From Nostoc parmelioides FACHB-3921 (GTDB lineage Bacteria; Cyanobacteriota; Cyanobacteriia; Cyanobacteriales; Nostocaceae), in NCBI RefSeq assembly GCF_014696625.1, contig NZ_JACJQL010000005.1:1-64000 (forward strand): a stretch of DNA of 64,000 bases. Direction: 5' to 3'. Both the position numbers and the translations under genes were made by a program. Shown in pieces: positions 19,965 through 30,079 of this stretch. Under the pieces are notes generated by a model, which ran no database searches, was not told the DNA's origin, and was given only the letters and a program-made list of their open reading frames with translations. Within the stretch, counting starts at the first letter, position 1; each line of letters begins with the position of its first letter.

Positions 19965-20071
19965 GCAGAATTTTTTGTAATTCTTTTGTATGCTTTTGGC
20001 AATTTAACCCCAGAAGCACATCCTTTTGGCTTTAAGATTGGGACTATGTGTGGTGTGGATTATTAAGGAGT

Positions 20072-20833
20072 ATGATGACTGCCCAGAGTTCACTCCTCTC
20101 CGGCAAACGACGCTTACGGCAAGATGCTAGCTCGTCTATGCGTTCTACAGTCAAGCGTGGTCAAAAAACAAAGACACCTAAAATCAAACCCAAAGGTTTG
20201 TCTTTGCAAGGTATCAACGGAGAGTTTGCGAAAAGACTTTTCGATATTGTGTTTTCTTTATTGGTGTTGATCCTCTTCTCACCAGTCTATTTAATCCTGG
20301 CTTTGCTGATTGCTCTAAGCTCAGAAGGCCCAATTTTTTATGTCCAAGAAAGAATCGGCCAAAACTACAAACCGTTTAATTGTATTAAATTCCGGACAAT
20401 GGTCAGCAACGCTGACGAAGTACTCATGCAAATGATGGAAACATCGCCACAATTGCGACAGGAATTTGAAAGTAGTTTTAAACTCAAAAAAGACCCCAGA
20501 ATTACTAAAATTGGTCAATTTTTACGAATTACCAGTCTGGATGAATTTCCCCAATTCTGGAATGTTTTAAAAGGGGATATGAGTGTTGTTGGCCCGCGCC
20601 CTTTAGTAGCAGAAGAATTACCAAAATATGGTGATCATATCGAACAAGTGCTAACAATTCGACCAGGAATTACTGGATTATGGCAAGTTTCAGGAAGGAA
20701 TGACATTCCCTATCCCCGAAGAGTTCAAATCGACTTGCACTATGTCAAGTCTAGAACTCTCTGGTTGGACTTATGGATTATATTGAAAACAATTGATGTA
20801 GTAATCATGCCCAAAAATAACGGAGCATACTGA
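20072..20833 (+). CDS. Polyprenyl-phosphate sugar-phosphate transferase (priming enzyme)
   Basis: About 253 residues with the bacterial sugar-transferase fold: a basic N-terminus, one membrane-embedded helix (about 60-80, [19 protein letters not shown]), then the catalytic block [36 protein letters not shown] and [13 protein letters not shown]. It transfers a sugar-1-phosphate to undecaprenyl phosphate, the first membrane step of polysaccharide repeat synthesis. AAGGAG at 20065-20070 sits 1 base before the ATG at 20072 and 4 bases before the ATG at 20075; either could be used. A GTG at 20048 would place that site inside the gene and is less likely. The gene follows the GT4 gene. Confidence 0.92.
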   Translation: MMTAQSSLLSGKRRLRQDASSSMRSTVKRGQKTKTPKIKPKGLSLQGINGEFAKRLFDIVFSLLVLILFSPVYLILALLIALSSEGPIFYVQERIGQNYKPFNCIKFRTMVSNADEVLMQMMETSPQLRQEFESSFKLKKDPRITKIGQFLRITSLDEFPQFWNVLKGDMSVVGPRPLVAEELPKYGDHIEQVLTIRPGITGLWQVSGRNDIPYPRRVQIDLHYVKSRTLWLDLWIILKTIDVVIMPKNNGAY

Positions 20834-21368
20834 CAAAAAGCATTTTTTTGCTAGGGGGCATTATTTCCCCCTTCACACAAATAATATTATGTTCGTCTGG
20901 ACAATATATTTTTGGTAGTTGGTAATCAGAAATTGGTATTAGAAAAAATTCACCTATTACCTATTAGCTATTACCAATTACCGACCATTAGACTATTATT
21001 TATTATCTAACTGTGTGAACTAAATCCTCTGACTTATTCTAATCTAGCTATAATCTATATCCATTAATAGTCAGTATTTGATTAATTCCAACTTAATAAA
21101 AGTGACATTTGTGTAAAGTTTTGGCCAAGAAAAATCTTTGTAAAATCGCTGAAAGAAAGGGTAAAGTGCCTTAAAAAACTTAGCTTGTGAGTCTTAAAGC
21201 TCAGTTGCCAGAAAAAATTGCTCTTTATTAAGTATATTTATTTACGATACAATCCGGGTACTCTTTAAAACGCGTAAGTTTACCGTTAGGCAATTGAGTT
21301 ATTACCTGCTAGGTTTTATCAATTGACCTGCGAAAATTTCATCACCGAGAACAAGGAATAAACAAAGC
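20834..21368. other. Intergenic region before gmd
   Basis: About 535 bases without a gene. A G5/C5 inverted repeat (20854-20871) just after the sugar transferase may be a weak terminator. Repeated ATTACC/TATTAGC-like words occur near 20950-20990. The remainder is AT-rich and probably contains the gmd promoter. Confidence 0.5.
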
Positions 21369-22448
21369 ATGAACCAACACAAGCGAGCATTAATAACGGG
21401 GATTACTGGTCAAGATGGTTCATACCTGAGCGAATTTCTCATAGAACAAGGTTATGAAGTTCATGGTATTATTCGCCGGACTTCCACATTCAATACAGAC
21501 CGCATCGATCACATTTATGAAGATCCCCACCAAGAAGGAGCGCGGTTATTTCTTCACTACGGTGACTTAACCGATGGTACAACGCTACGCCGAATTCTTG
21601 AAGAAGTTCAACCAACAGAAATATATAACTTAGGCGCTCAATCTCATGTGCGAGTAAGCTTTGATTCGCCAGAATATACAGTAGATGCCGTAGGTATGGG
21701 AACACTACGGTTATTAGAAGCAATCCGTGACTACCAGCACCGCACAGGTATTCAAGTGCGATTTTATCAAGCAGGTTCTTCGGAAATGTACGGTTTAGTA
21801 CAAGCCGTACCCCAAAGTGAAACTACACCATTTTATCCCCGTAGCCCCTACGCTTGTGCCAAAGTTTATGCCCACTGGCAAACAGTAAATTACCGAGAAT
21901 CTTACGGTTTATTTGCTTGTAATGGCATACTTTTTAACCATGAATCACCCCGTCGCGGTGAAACTTTTGTCACCCGCAAAATTACAAGAGCTGTCGCCCA
22001 GATTGTAGCCGGCAATCAGAAAAACATCTATATGGGTAATCTTGATGCTAAAAGAGATTGGGGTTACGCCAAAGATTATGTCCGCGCAATGTGGCTGATG
22101 TTACAGCAAGAGCAACCAGATGATTATGTAATTGCTACAGGAGAAACCCACTCAGTACGCGAATTTCTAGAGTTAGCGTTTGGCTATGTAAATCTTAACT
22201 GGCAAGATTATGTAGAGTTTGATGAGCGTTATCTGCGTCCAGCAGAAGTAGATTTATTAATTGGTGACCCTGCCAAAGCACAACAAAAATTGGGATGGAA
22301 GCCTTCGGTCACCTTTAAAGAATTGGTAGCACTAATGGTAGAAGCCGACCTGCAAGCTTTAGGTCAGACTTCGCCCAATGGTAATACTTCAATCCTACCG
22401 CAGGATATTGCTACTATTCGCCAACAACTGGGTGTACTCCACTTCTGA
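21369..22448 (+). CDS. gmd: GDP-mannose 4,6-dehydratase
   Basis: The 359-residue SDR enzyme converts GDP-D-mannose to GDP-4-keto-6-deoxy-D-mannose using bound NADP+. The nucleotide-binding loop is [18 protein letters not shown], followed by [17 protein letters not shown]. The catalytic tyrosine and lysine lie in [20 protein letters not shown], and [19 protein letters not shown] is strongly conserved in Gmd. AAGGA lies about 10 bases upstream of the ATG. The next gene, 24 bases downstream, encodes the second enzyme of GDP-L-fucose synthesis, so the two are an operon feeding fucose or 6-deoxyhexose into surface polysaccharide. Confidence 0.96.
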   Translation: MNQHKRALITGITGQDGSYLSEFLIEQGYEVHGIIRRTSTFNTDRIDHIYEDPHQEGARLFLHYGDLTDGTTLRRILEEVQPTEIYNLGAQSHVRVSFDSPEYTVDAVGMGTLRLLEAIRDYQHRTGIQVRFYQAGSSEMYGLVQAVPQSETTPFYPRSPYACAKVYAHWQTVNYRESYGLFACNGILFNHESPRRGETFVTRKITRAVAQIVAGNQKNIYMGNLDAKRDWGYAKDYVRAMWLMLQQEQPDDYVIATGETHSVREFLELAFGYVNLNWQDYVEFDERYLRPAEVDLLIGDPAKAQQKLGWKPSVTFKELVALMVEADLQALGQTSPNGNTSILPQDIATIRQQLGVLHF

Positions 22449-23417
<969 letters not shown>

Positions 23418-23425
23418 TTAACACT

Positions 23426-23446
23426 CCCACACTTTCCAGGTGTGGG
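23426..23446 (+). terminator. Terminator after fcl
   Basis: CCCACAC / GTGTGGG stem with a 7-base loop 8 bases after the fcl stop, followed by ATTCTTCTTT. It probably ends the gmd-fcl transcript. Confidence 0.7.
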
Positions 23447-23614
23447 ATTCTTCTTTAAGAGAGCTAACTGTATAGCTGTTGACGGTTGACTGTTGACAGA
23501 CTTAAAGGCCTTTTATTGTCAGGCTTTTATCTTAGCTTGATGTCCAAAGCTATCTAGATATAGCTATACATTCAATTTGTGAATGTACATTATTTACTTT
23601 ACTTATATTGTTAA

Positions 23615-23686
23615 AGCCAGCAGTCGGATTTGAACCGACGACCTTCCGATTACAAGTCGGATGCACTACCACTGTGCTATGCTGGC
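23615..23686 (-). tRNA. tRNA-Thr (anticodon TGT)
   Basis: A 72-base cloverleaf on the minus strand. The acceptor stem GCCAGCA pairs with TGCTGGC, the D-arm is GCAC/GTGC, the anticodon stem is TCCGA/TCGGA with loop CTTGTAA (anticodon TGT at 23652-23654), and the T-arm is GTCGG TTCAAAT CCGAC. The discriminator is T and CCA is not encoded. No integrase or duplicated tRNA end is visible nearby. Confidence 0.96.
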
Positions 23687-23976
23687 AACTTAGTAATTGC
23701 TTTAACGCACTCACCGATTTTTAATTATATCACAGGTAATTTATTTGTCTACCCCTAAAGCAACTTAATTTGGCTTGGTGGATACAAGGGAATTGGGAGG
23801 AGGAAGAGAAGCCCTCCTTGTGGATTTACCTACCGAAAAACACGGAAATTTGAGACTACGCATCAACTCCTTACTGGTAGGTGAGGGGGTTATTTTTGTT
23901 CAAGCTAACTGTATTTTTTTTGCTTGACTGGGTCAAGGAATAGAGATTTATAATTATTCTTTAACAGATCACAAGC

Positions 23977-24897
23977 ATGGCAGCATTGTTAGGACGAGAT
24001 TTGTTAAGTCTGGCAGACTTGACTCCTACAGAACTTCAGGAACTTCTGCAATTGGCGACCCAATTGAAATCACAACAGTTGAAGTTGCGGTGTAATAAGG
24101 TATTGGGTTTGTTATTTTCTAAGGCTTCAACTCGGACACGAGTCAGTTTTACCGTGGCGATGTACCAACTGGGTGGACAAGTAATTGATCTTAACCCTAA
24201 TGTTACTCAGGTTAGTCGGGGAGAACCAGTACAAGATACTGCACGAGTATTAGAGCGATATTTGGATGTTTTGGCAATTCGCACTTTTGAACAGCAGGAG
24301 TTAGCAACTTTTGCTGAATATGCGAAAATTCCTGTGATTAATGCACTGACAGATTTAGAACATCCTTGCCAGATATTAGCGGATTTATTAACTGCACAAG
24401 AATGTTTTGACTCAATTTCTGGGCTAACTTTGACCTATGTTGGTGATGGTAATAATGTCGCTAATTCTTTGATGCTTGGCTGCGCTTTGGCAGGGATGAA
24501 TGTGAGAATTGCCACACCTAGTGGATATGAACCAAATCCGCAAGTTGTCGCACAAGCACAAGCAATAGCTGATGGGAAAACGGAAATCCTGCTAACCAAT
24601 GACCCAGAATTAGCAACCAAAGGTGCATCGGTACTTTACACTGATGTTTGGGCGAGTATGGGGCAAGAAGCAGAAGCAGACGATCGCTTTCCTATTTTCC
24701 AACCTTATCAAATTTCTGAGCAGTTATTAAGTCTGGCTGAACCAAATGCAATTGTTTTACATTGCTTACCAGCCCATCGTGGTGAAGAAATTACCGAAGA
24801 AGTAATCGAAGGTTCTCAATCACGAGTTTGGCAACAAGCCGAAAATCGATTGCACGTTCAAAAAGCTTTGCTTGCTAGTATCTTGGGGGCAGAGTGA
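23977..24897 (+). CDS. argF: Ornithine carbamoyltransferase
   Basis: The 306-residue cytosolic enzyme forms citrulline from ornithine and carbamoyl phosphate in arginine synthesis. The carbamoyl-phosphate motif is SKASTRTRVSFTVAMYQLGG (the usual STRTR), with HPCQILADLLT following. The ornithine-binding motif is LHCLPAHRGEEI near the C-terminus. Length and order are those of a normal anabolic OTC. The gene has its own terminator and is followed by lexA on the same strand. Confidence 0.96.
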   Translation: MAALLGRDLLSLADLTPTELQELLQLATQLKSQQLKLRCNKVLGLLFSKASTRTRVSFTVAMYQLGGQVIDLNPNVTQVSRGEPVQDTARVLERYLDVLAIRTFEQQELATFAEYAKIPVINALTDLEHPCQILADLLTAQECFDSISGLTLTYVGDGNNVANSLMLGCALAGMNVRIATPSGYEPNPQVVAQAQAIADGKTEILLTNDPELATKGASVLYTDVWASMGQEAEADDRFPIFQPYQISEQLLSLAEPNAIVLHCLPAHRGEEITEEVIEGSQSRVWQQAENRLHVQKALLASILGAE

Positions 24898-24917
24898 AAA
24901 GTTAAAGGTCGAAAATA

Positions 24918-24958
24918 AAAAGGCAAAAGAACAGTAACTTATCTTTCTTTTGCCTTTT
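24918..24958 (+). terminator. Rho-independent terminator after argF
   Basis: A perfect 14-bp inverted repeat, AAAAGGCAAAAGAA and TTCTTTTGCCTTTT, with a 13-base loop, followed by AAATTTTTATTTTTAT. It separates argF from lexA. Confidence 0.8.
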
Positions 24959-24995
24959 AAATTTTTATTTTTATCTTGTTATTAGAGATATTTTG

Positions 24996-25011
24996 TAGTA
25001 CTAATGTTCTA
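24996..25011 (+). promoter_or_regulatory. LexA box upstream of lexA
   Basis: TAGTACTAATGTTCTA fits the RGTACNNNDGTWCB-type LexA box described for Anabaena. It lies 31 bases before the lexA start, as expected for autoregulation. No other good match was noticed in the window, but I did not scan exhaustively. Confidence 0.8.
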
Positions 25012-25042
25012 GGGACATTTATATTTACCTCCCTATTATTTT

Positions 25043-25648
25043 ATGGAACGCCTAACAGAAGCGCAACAAGAACTTTATGAATGGCTGGCAGAATATATCC
25101 GTATTCACCAACATTCACCTTCAATTCGCCAAATGATGCAGGCGATGAATTTAAAATCCCCTGCACCTATTCAAAGTCGTTTAGAACATTTACGTACTAA
25201 AGGATATATTGAATGGACTGAAGGTAAAGCCCGGACTATTCGAGTTTTACAACCTATTAAGCAAGGTGTACCGGTTTTGGGAGCGATCGCCGCAGGTGGT
25301 TTAATAGAACCATTCACTGATGCTGTCGAGCATATCGACTTTTCTAATTTCGTTTTACCTGCACAAACTTATGCTTTGCGGGTAACTGGTGACAGCATGA
25401 TTGAAGATTTAATTACTGATGGGGATTTGGTATTCTTGCGTCCAGTTCCCGAACCAGATCAATTAAAAAATGGTACTATCGTCGCGGCCAGAGTGGATGG
25501 TTATGGTAATACATTAAAACGTTTTTACCGAAGTGGCGATCGCATCACTCTTAAACCAGCTAATCCCAAATACAACCCAATTGAAGTTGCGGCCATACAG
25601 GTAGAGGTGCAAGGTTCTCTTGTCGGTGTTTGGCGCGGTTATGCGTGA
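25043..25648 (+). CDS. lexA: LexA-family transcriptional repressor
   Basis: The 201-residue protein has an N-terminal winged helix-turn-helix (about 1-65, with HSPSIRQMMQAMNLKSPAPI) and a C-terminal S24 peptidase domain. The self-cleavage site is Ala84-Gly85 in GAIAAGGLIEP. The catalytic serine is Ser118 in TGDSMIEDLI and the lysine Lys159 in NTLKRFYR, so the protein should be able to self-cleave when RecA is activated. This differs from Synechocystis LexA, which lacks key residues. A LexA box lies just upstream, arguing for autoregulation of a DNA-damage or related response. Confidence 0.93.
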   Translation: MERLTEAQQELYEWLAEYIRIHQHSPSIRQMMQAMNLKSPAPIQSRLEHLRTKGYIEWTEGKARTIRVLQPIKQGVPVLGAIAAGGLIEPFTDAVEHIDFSNFVLPAQTYALRVTGDSMIEDLITDGDLVFLRPVPEPDQLKNGTIVAARVDGYGNTLKRFYRSGDRITLKPANPKYNPIEVAAIQVEVQGSLVGVWRGYA

Positions 25649-25734
25649 ATGACTGGGGACTGGGGGGAGATGGGGAAGAATTTCACCTACTGGCGTGTCT
25701 AATCTAAAATAGTGCATTAGATTAGAAAAAATTA

Positions 25735-25764
25735 AACGCGGATGAACGCGGATAAACGCGGATA
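25735..25764. repeat. Three tandem 10-bp units
   Basis: ACGCGGATGA followed by two ACGCGGATAA units between lexA and the helicase gene. The word ACGCGGAT is frequent in Nostoc-type intergenic DNA; a related word recurs at 58997-59004. Confidence 0.75.
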
Positions 25765-25877
25765 AAACTGATTTCTATTGCAACATTTTAGCCTTGACAC
25801 GCCACTACCTTGCTTCCCTCATCCTTCTCATCTCTCAATGTCCAATCCCTAGAAATTTTGAATTTTGAATCGGTATT

Positions 25878-27356
25878 ATGTACCTGAAGCAAGAACCAGT
25901 GCAGCAATTTCCTGCTTTTCGGCTCAAATTACCATTTGTCCGGGAAAGTCAAGGTAGTTATCAGACTCAGCCATTACCAGGGTGTCCTAGAATGGCGCTA
26001 TCTGTGCAGTTGCGCCAGTATCAGCGTCAAGCTATGACTAACTGGTTTGCGAACAATGGCCGAGGAACGCTGAAGATGGCGACTGGTAGCGGGAAAACTA
26101 TAACTGCACTGGCGATTACTTGCGAGTTATACCAGCAGATTAGCTTACAGGTGTTGTTGGTGGTGTGTCCCTATCGTCATTTGGTGACACAATGGGCGCG
26201 AGAATGCGAGAAGTTTAATTTACAACCGATATTAGCCTTTGAGAATTTACGCAGTTGGCAAAGTCAACTTTCTACCCAACTTTACAATCTGCGTTCTGGT
26301 TCTCAAGGCTTTGTGACTGTGATTACTACCAATTCCACCTTAATTGGGGATGGGTTCCAGTCACAACTCAAGTATTTTCCGGCTAAGACTTTAATTGTTG
26401 GTGATGAAGCCCATAATTTAGGCGCACCTAAGTTAGAAGAAAGTTTACCCCGGCGGGTGGGTTTGCGGCTGGCTTTATCAGCGACACCAGAAAGATATTT
26501 TGATGATGGTGGTACGCAATCTTTATTTGATTACTTCGGCCCAGTTTTACAACCAGAGTTTACTTTACGGGATGCGATCGCTCAAGGTGCTTTGGTGCAT
26601 TATTTATATTATCCCATCTTAGTAGAGTTAACTGAGGCGGAAAGTATTGCTTATCTGAAACTAACTAAACGCATCGGGCGTTCTTTATTATATAGAGAAC
26701 GCAATAACGGCGAATCACCTCATTTTGAAGACAACGAAGATTTAAAGCCTTTATTAATGCAACGTGCCAGATTAATTGGTGCAGCAGCAAATAAATTAAA
26801 TGCTTTACGTCAATTAATGGCTACTCGTCGGGAAACCACTCATACCCTTTTTTATTGTAGTGACGGTTCACTAGAAACAGGACAACGTTCATCTCTGCAT
26901 CAACTCAAAGCTGTGGCGAAAATTCTGGGCGGAGAATTAGGGTATAAGGTAAGTACATACACAGCGCAAACATCTTTACAAGAAAGAGAAGTTTTACGTC
27001 GTCAATTTGAAAGTGGCGCATTACAAGGTTTAGTGGCAATTCGCTGTTTAGATGAAGGGGTGGATATTCCGGCAATTCAAACTGCCGTGATTTTATCAAG
27101 TTCTGGTAATCCTCGTCAGTTTATTCAGCGACGGGGTAGGGTTTTACGTCCTCATCCCAGTAAGGAAAGGGCGACTATATACGACATGATTGTTTTACCG
27201 CCAGATTTGGATAGGGAAACTATAGAAGTTGAACGCAATCTGTTAAGAAAAGAGTTGCGGCGCTTTGTAGAATTTGCTGATTTAGCTGATAATGCTGGTG
27301 AAGCTCGCATCAAGTTGCTGGATTTACAAAAGCGATATGGATTATTAGATGTTTAG
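25878..27356 (+). CDS. DEAD/DEAH-family helicase, probable phosphorothioation-linked restriction factor
   Basis: The 492-residue superfamily 2 protein has Walker A MATGSGKTITALAI (near residue 70), the DEAH box in LIVGDEAHNLG, motif III-like LALSATPERYFDD, and motif VI QFIQRRGRVLRPH. There is no nuclease domain that I can recognise and no methyltransferase. Helicases of this form are known neighbours of dnd genes in cyanobacteria and have been named as a DNA phosphorothioation system restriction enzyme family; I assign that by resemblance and position, not by search. It opens the 14-kb defence-like island and is followed, after a 327-base gap, by a small protein and an SMC-like ATPase on the same strand. 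Confidence 0.78.
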   Translation: MYLKQEPVQQFPAFRLKLPFVRESQGSYQTQPLPGCPRMALSVQLRQYQRQAMTNWFANNGRGTLKMATGSGKTITALAITCELYQQISLQVLLVVCPYRHLVTQWARECEKFNLQPILAFENLRSWQSQLSTQLYNLRSGSQGFVTVITTNSTLIGDGFQSQLKYFPAKTLIVGDEAHNLGAPKLEESLPRRVGLRLALSATPERYFDDGGTQSLFDYFGPVLQPEFTLRDAIAQGALVHYLYYPILVELTEAESIAYLKLTKRIGRSLLYRERNNGESPHFEDNEDLKPLLMQRARLIGAAANKLNALRQLMATRRETTHTLFYCSDGSLETGQRSSLHQLKAVAKILGGELGYKVSTYTAQTSLQEREVLRRQFESGALQGLVAIRCLDEGVDIPAIQTAVILSSSGNPRQFIQRRGRVLRPHPSKERATIYDMIVLPPDLDRETIEVERNLLRKELRRFVEFADLADNAGEARIKLLDLQKRYGLLDV

Positions 27357-27683
27357 TCATTACTCATTCTTTTATAGTTAATTATGTAAAATTTTGTTCG
27401 CTGGCTGAAAATATTTTTAGTAAATATGCGAGAATAAAATATGATCATAATGGGATGCAAGTAAAATTTTTAAAGCAACAAACACTCCATTATAATCAAG
27501 ACTTACTTTATTTAATAAGCATATCAGTGAACAGCACAAAAATAAAGTCATTTTTATCAAAAACATTTAAAATTTTCCGAGCATAATCCGCAGAAATTAA
27601 AGATAAGAGTAATAGTGGCTTCACGGATGTAAAATCAACGATAGGGAAGACTAGAATAAAGCATAACCTATTGCCGAATTAAG
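27357..27683. other. AT-rich gap upstream of the small protein/SMC unit
   Basis: No gene is seen. The very low G+C and the distance suggest that it contains the promoter for the 57-residue protein and the ATPase. No clear palindrome was found. Confidence 0.4.
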
Positions 27684-27857
27684 ATGTCTCAAGAGCAAAA
27701 TATCGATGATGTTCAGGAGCCAATTATTAATGCACCGCCGGAGGTACGGCAAATTATTGAGCGGGTATGGCATCTGGAAAAAAACAGACTAGATAAAAAA
27801 AGCAATAGCCCCATCAATGATGATATTTTGACAATTGTGAAGGAAGCGGTGCAATGA
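27684..27857 (+). CDS. Small acidic protein coupled to the SMC-like ATPase
   Basis: A 57-codon gene starting MSQEQNIDDVQEPIINAPPE and ending DDILTIVKEAVQ. Its stop overlaps the start of the ATPase gene in the sequence ATGA (27854-27857), a classic sign of translational coupling. The predicted protein is soluble: a disordered acidic N-terminus, then one or two helices (about residues 19-36 and 44-57). I recognise no domain. Similar small proteins are found beside DndD-like ATPases in modification systems, so it is probably a stoichiometric partner or regulator of the ATPase. The coupling is seen directly; the role is inferred. Confidence 0.7.
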   Translation: MSQEQNIDDVQEPIINAPPEVRQIIERVWHLEKNRLDKKSNSPINDDILTIVKEAVQ

Positions 27858-29926
27858 AGCTGACTTCAATTAAACTATGCAATTTTCGCTCCTTTTATGG
27901 CAGAACACCGGAGATAGTTATTGCTGGAGGAGATGTTCTTAACACCACAATTATTCATGGGAATAATGGCTCAGGTAAAACCAGTTTACTTAATGCCTTT
28001 ACGTGGGTATTATATGAGAAGTTTAGTGCAGCATTTGCCTCGATAGAACAACTAGTTAATAAACGAGCGATCGCCGAAGCTAAACTTGGACAAGCTGTAG
28101 AATGTTGGGTAGAGATTAACTGGGAACACGAAGGTAAACGCTACAACGTTAAACGCCAATGTAAGGGCTATAAAAATAAAACCGGCTTTGCTGTGGGTAA
28201 AACTGAATTACTCATGCAGGTAGCTGGGGATGATGGCAGATGGTATTACCCAAGCCAACAACCAGAAGAAATCATCGGGCAGATTTTACCAGTTAGTTTA
28301 CATCAATATTTTTTCTTTGACGGCGAACGCATAGAAGAAATCGTTCGTTCTGATAAAAAAGCAGAAATTGCCGAAGCGACTAAAATCTTTTTGGGTGTAG
28401 AAGTCATTAACCGTTCCATCAGACATTTAGGTGAAGCTAAAAAAAGTTTAGAAAATGAGTTAAAAGCCATTGGGGATTCTGAGATTAAACAGCTTTTACG
28501 TGAACAAGAGAAACTAGAACAAGAAATTGAACGCATTCACACCAGACAAACAGAAATTAAGCAAGAGTTAGAATATCAGCAAACTTTTAAAAAAGAAACT
28601 GGTAACCGTTTACAAGAACTGAGTGCTGCTAAGGAATTGCAACAAAGACGACAAGAACTAGAAAATCAAAAAAACTCCAATCAAGAAAGCGTCAGGCAAA
28701 CTAGAGAATCGCTGAAGAAAATTATTTCTGCACGCGGGTACACAGTATTATTGTCAGATACTACAGCCCAATTTCGGACGATTATAAATCAACTGAAGCA
28801 ACAAGGTGACTTAACTGCGGGAATTTCACGGGAATTTATTCATGAATTATTAAAATCCCAACGCTGTATTTGTGGTGCAGACTTACATGAAGGTAATCAT
28901 GCTCACACAAACGTGAGTCTCTGGTTAAATCAAGCAGGTTCCTCGGCTGTAGAAGAAACAGCAATTCGTATGAGCGCTCAAGTAGACGAAATCGATAAGC
29001 AAGCCATCGCATTTTGGGAAGAAGTAGATAAGGAACAAGCGAGAATCAATCAGTTACGGCAAAATATATCTCAAGTTGAAAATGAATTAGAAACTATTCA
29101 AGAACGCTTACGCAAAGACGCTAACGAAGAAATTAGCAGTTTACAAAAGCGGTTAGATGAGATTGAAAGTAAAATTGATGAATTAAATAGAGAACAAGGT
29201 GCAAATCAGCAAGAAATTTCTCATATACAGGCTGATATTGATGCTTTAGTTAAACAAATTGCTAAACAAAAGCTCAACGAAGAAAAACAGTTGTTAGCAC
29301 AAAGACGAATTAACGCCACACAAGATGCTATTGAACGCTTAACAGAAGTCAGAAATCGACAAGAAAATCAGTTTCGACTGCAATTAGAAAAGCGATTACA
29401 AGAGATATTTAACTCCGTATCTTTTACGCCTTATGTACCTAAAATTAGTGATAAATATGAATTGACTCTGGTAGAAAGTACATCAGGGATGGAAGCGTCA
29501 GTTGCAGCGTCTACTGGTGAAAACCAAATTCTCAGTTTGTCTTTTATTGCCAGTATTATTGATAAAGTCAGAGATTGGAGCGAAAAACGCAAAATCTTAA
29601 CGGTACCTGATAGCAGTACTTTTCCCATCGTCATGGATTCGCCTTTTGGGAGTTTGGATGAAACTTATCGTCGGCGCATTGCTCAAACATTACCTGAGTT
29701 AGCTAATCAGTTAATAGTGTTAGTCACAAAAACTCAATGGCGGGGAGAAGTGGAAACAGAGATGACAGATAGAATTGGTAGGGAATACGTGCTGACTTAC
29801 TACTCTTCTAAGCCAGATTGTGAACAAGATTATATTGAATTGAGTGGGGGAAGATTTCCTTTGGTGAAACAAAGCCCGAATGAGTTTGAATATACTGAGG
29901 TGATAGTGGTAGAGAGGGAGTGGTGA
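27854..29926 (+). CDS. SMC/RecN-like ATPase related to DndD
   Basis: The 690-residue ABC-type ATPase has Walker A IIHGNNGSGKTSLLNAF (Lys42) near the N-terminus, two long coiled coils (about 200-300 and 380-520), a cysteine pair in QRCICGADL (Cys338/Cys340) at the hinge, and C-terminal signature and Walker B regions (about 555-605, with STGENQILSLSFI and FPIVMDSPFGSLDE). The motif QYFFFDGERIEEI is characteristic of DndD-type proteins. DndD acts in phosphorothioate modification, but the window has a second, more typical DndD at 37152, so this one may belong to the restriction side with the helicase. It is coupled to the small protein upstream. Confidence 0.82.
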   Translation: MKLTSIKLCNFRSFYGRTPEIVIAGGDVLNTTIIHGNNGSGKTSLLNAFTWVLYEKFSAAFASIEQLVNKRAIAEAKLGQAVECWVEINWEHEGKRYNVKRQCKGYKNKTGFAVGKTELLMQVAGDDGRWYYPSQQPEEIIGQILPVSLHQYFFFDGERIEEIVRSDKKAEIAEATKIFLGVEVINRSIRHLGEAKKSLENELKAIGDSEIKQLLREQEKLEQEIERIHTRQTEIKQELEYQQTFKKETGNRLQELSAAKELQQRRQELENQKNSNQESVRQTRESLKKIISARGYTVLLSDTTAQFRTIINQLKQQGDLTAGISREFIHELLKSQRCICGADLHEGNHAHTNVSLWLNQAGSSAVEETAIRMSAQVDEIDKQAIAFWEEVDKEQARINQLRQNISQVENELETIQERLRKDANEEISSLQKRLDEIESKIDELNREQGANQQEISHIQADIDALVKQIAKQKLNEEKQLLAQRRINATQDAIERLTEVRNRQENQFRLQLEKRLQEIFNSVSFTPYVPKISDKYELTLVESTSGMEASVAASTGENQILSLSFIASIIDKVRDWSEKRKILTVPDSSTFPIVMDSPFGSLDETYRRRIAQTLPELANQLIVLVTKTQWRGEVETEMTDRIGREYVLTYYSSKPDCEQDYIELSGGRFPLVKQSPNEFEYTEVIVVEREW

Positions 29927-30000
29927 TATTCGTTCGCACAATTTTGAGAGGTTATTTATAGCGATTCTTCGTGAAGTTGGGTGCAGAATTAATGTTTTTA

Positions 30001-30044
30001 AACGCGGAGGGGCGCGGAGGGAAACGCGGAGGGGCGCGGAGAGT
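30001..30044. repeat. Two tandem 22-bp G-rich units
   Basis: Two copies of a 22-base unit made of AACGCGGAGGGG and CGCGGAGGGA, differing only at the end of the second copy, lie between the SMC-like gene and the first Uma2 gene. The sequence is locally GC-rich in an AT-rich island. Confidence 0.8.
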
Positions 30045-30079
30045 TTTTATTAGTGCAGTTGAGAAAAAGGGAGTTGGTT

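Noticed and set aside
23615..23686. tRNA-Thr as attachment site for an integrated element ending at the Dnd island
   Set aside because: argF and lexA, both core genes, lie between it and the island; no integrase and no duplicate tRNA 3' end were seen.
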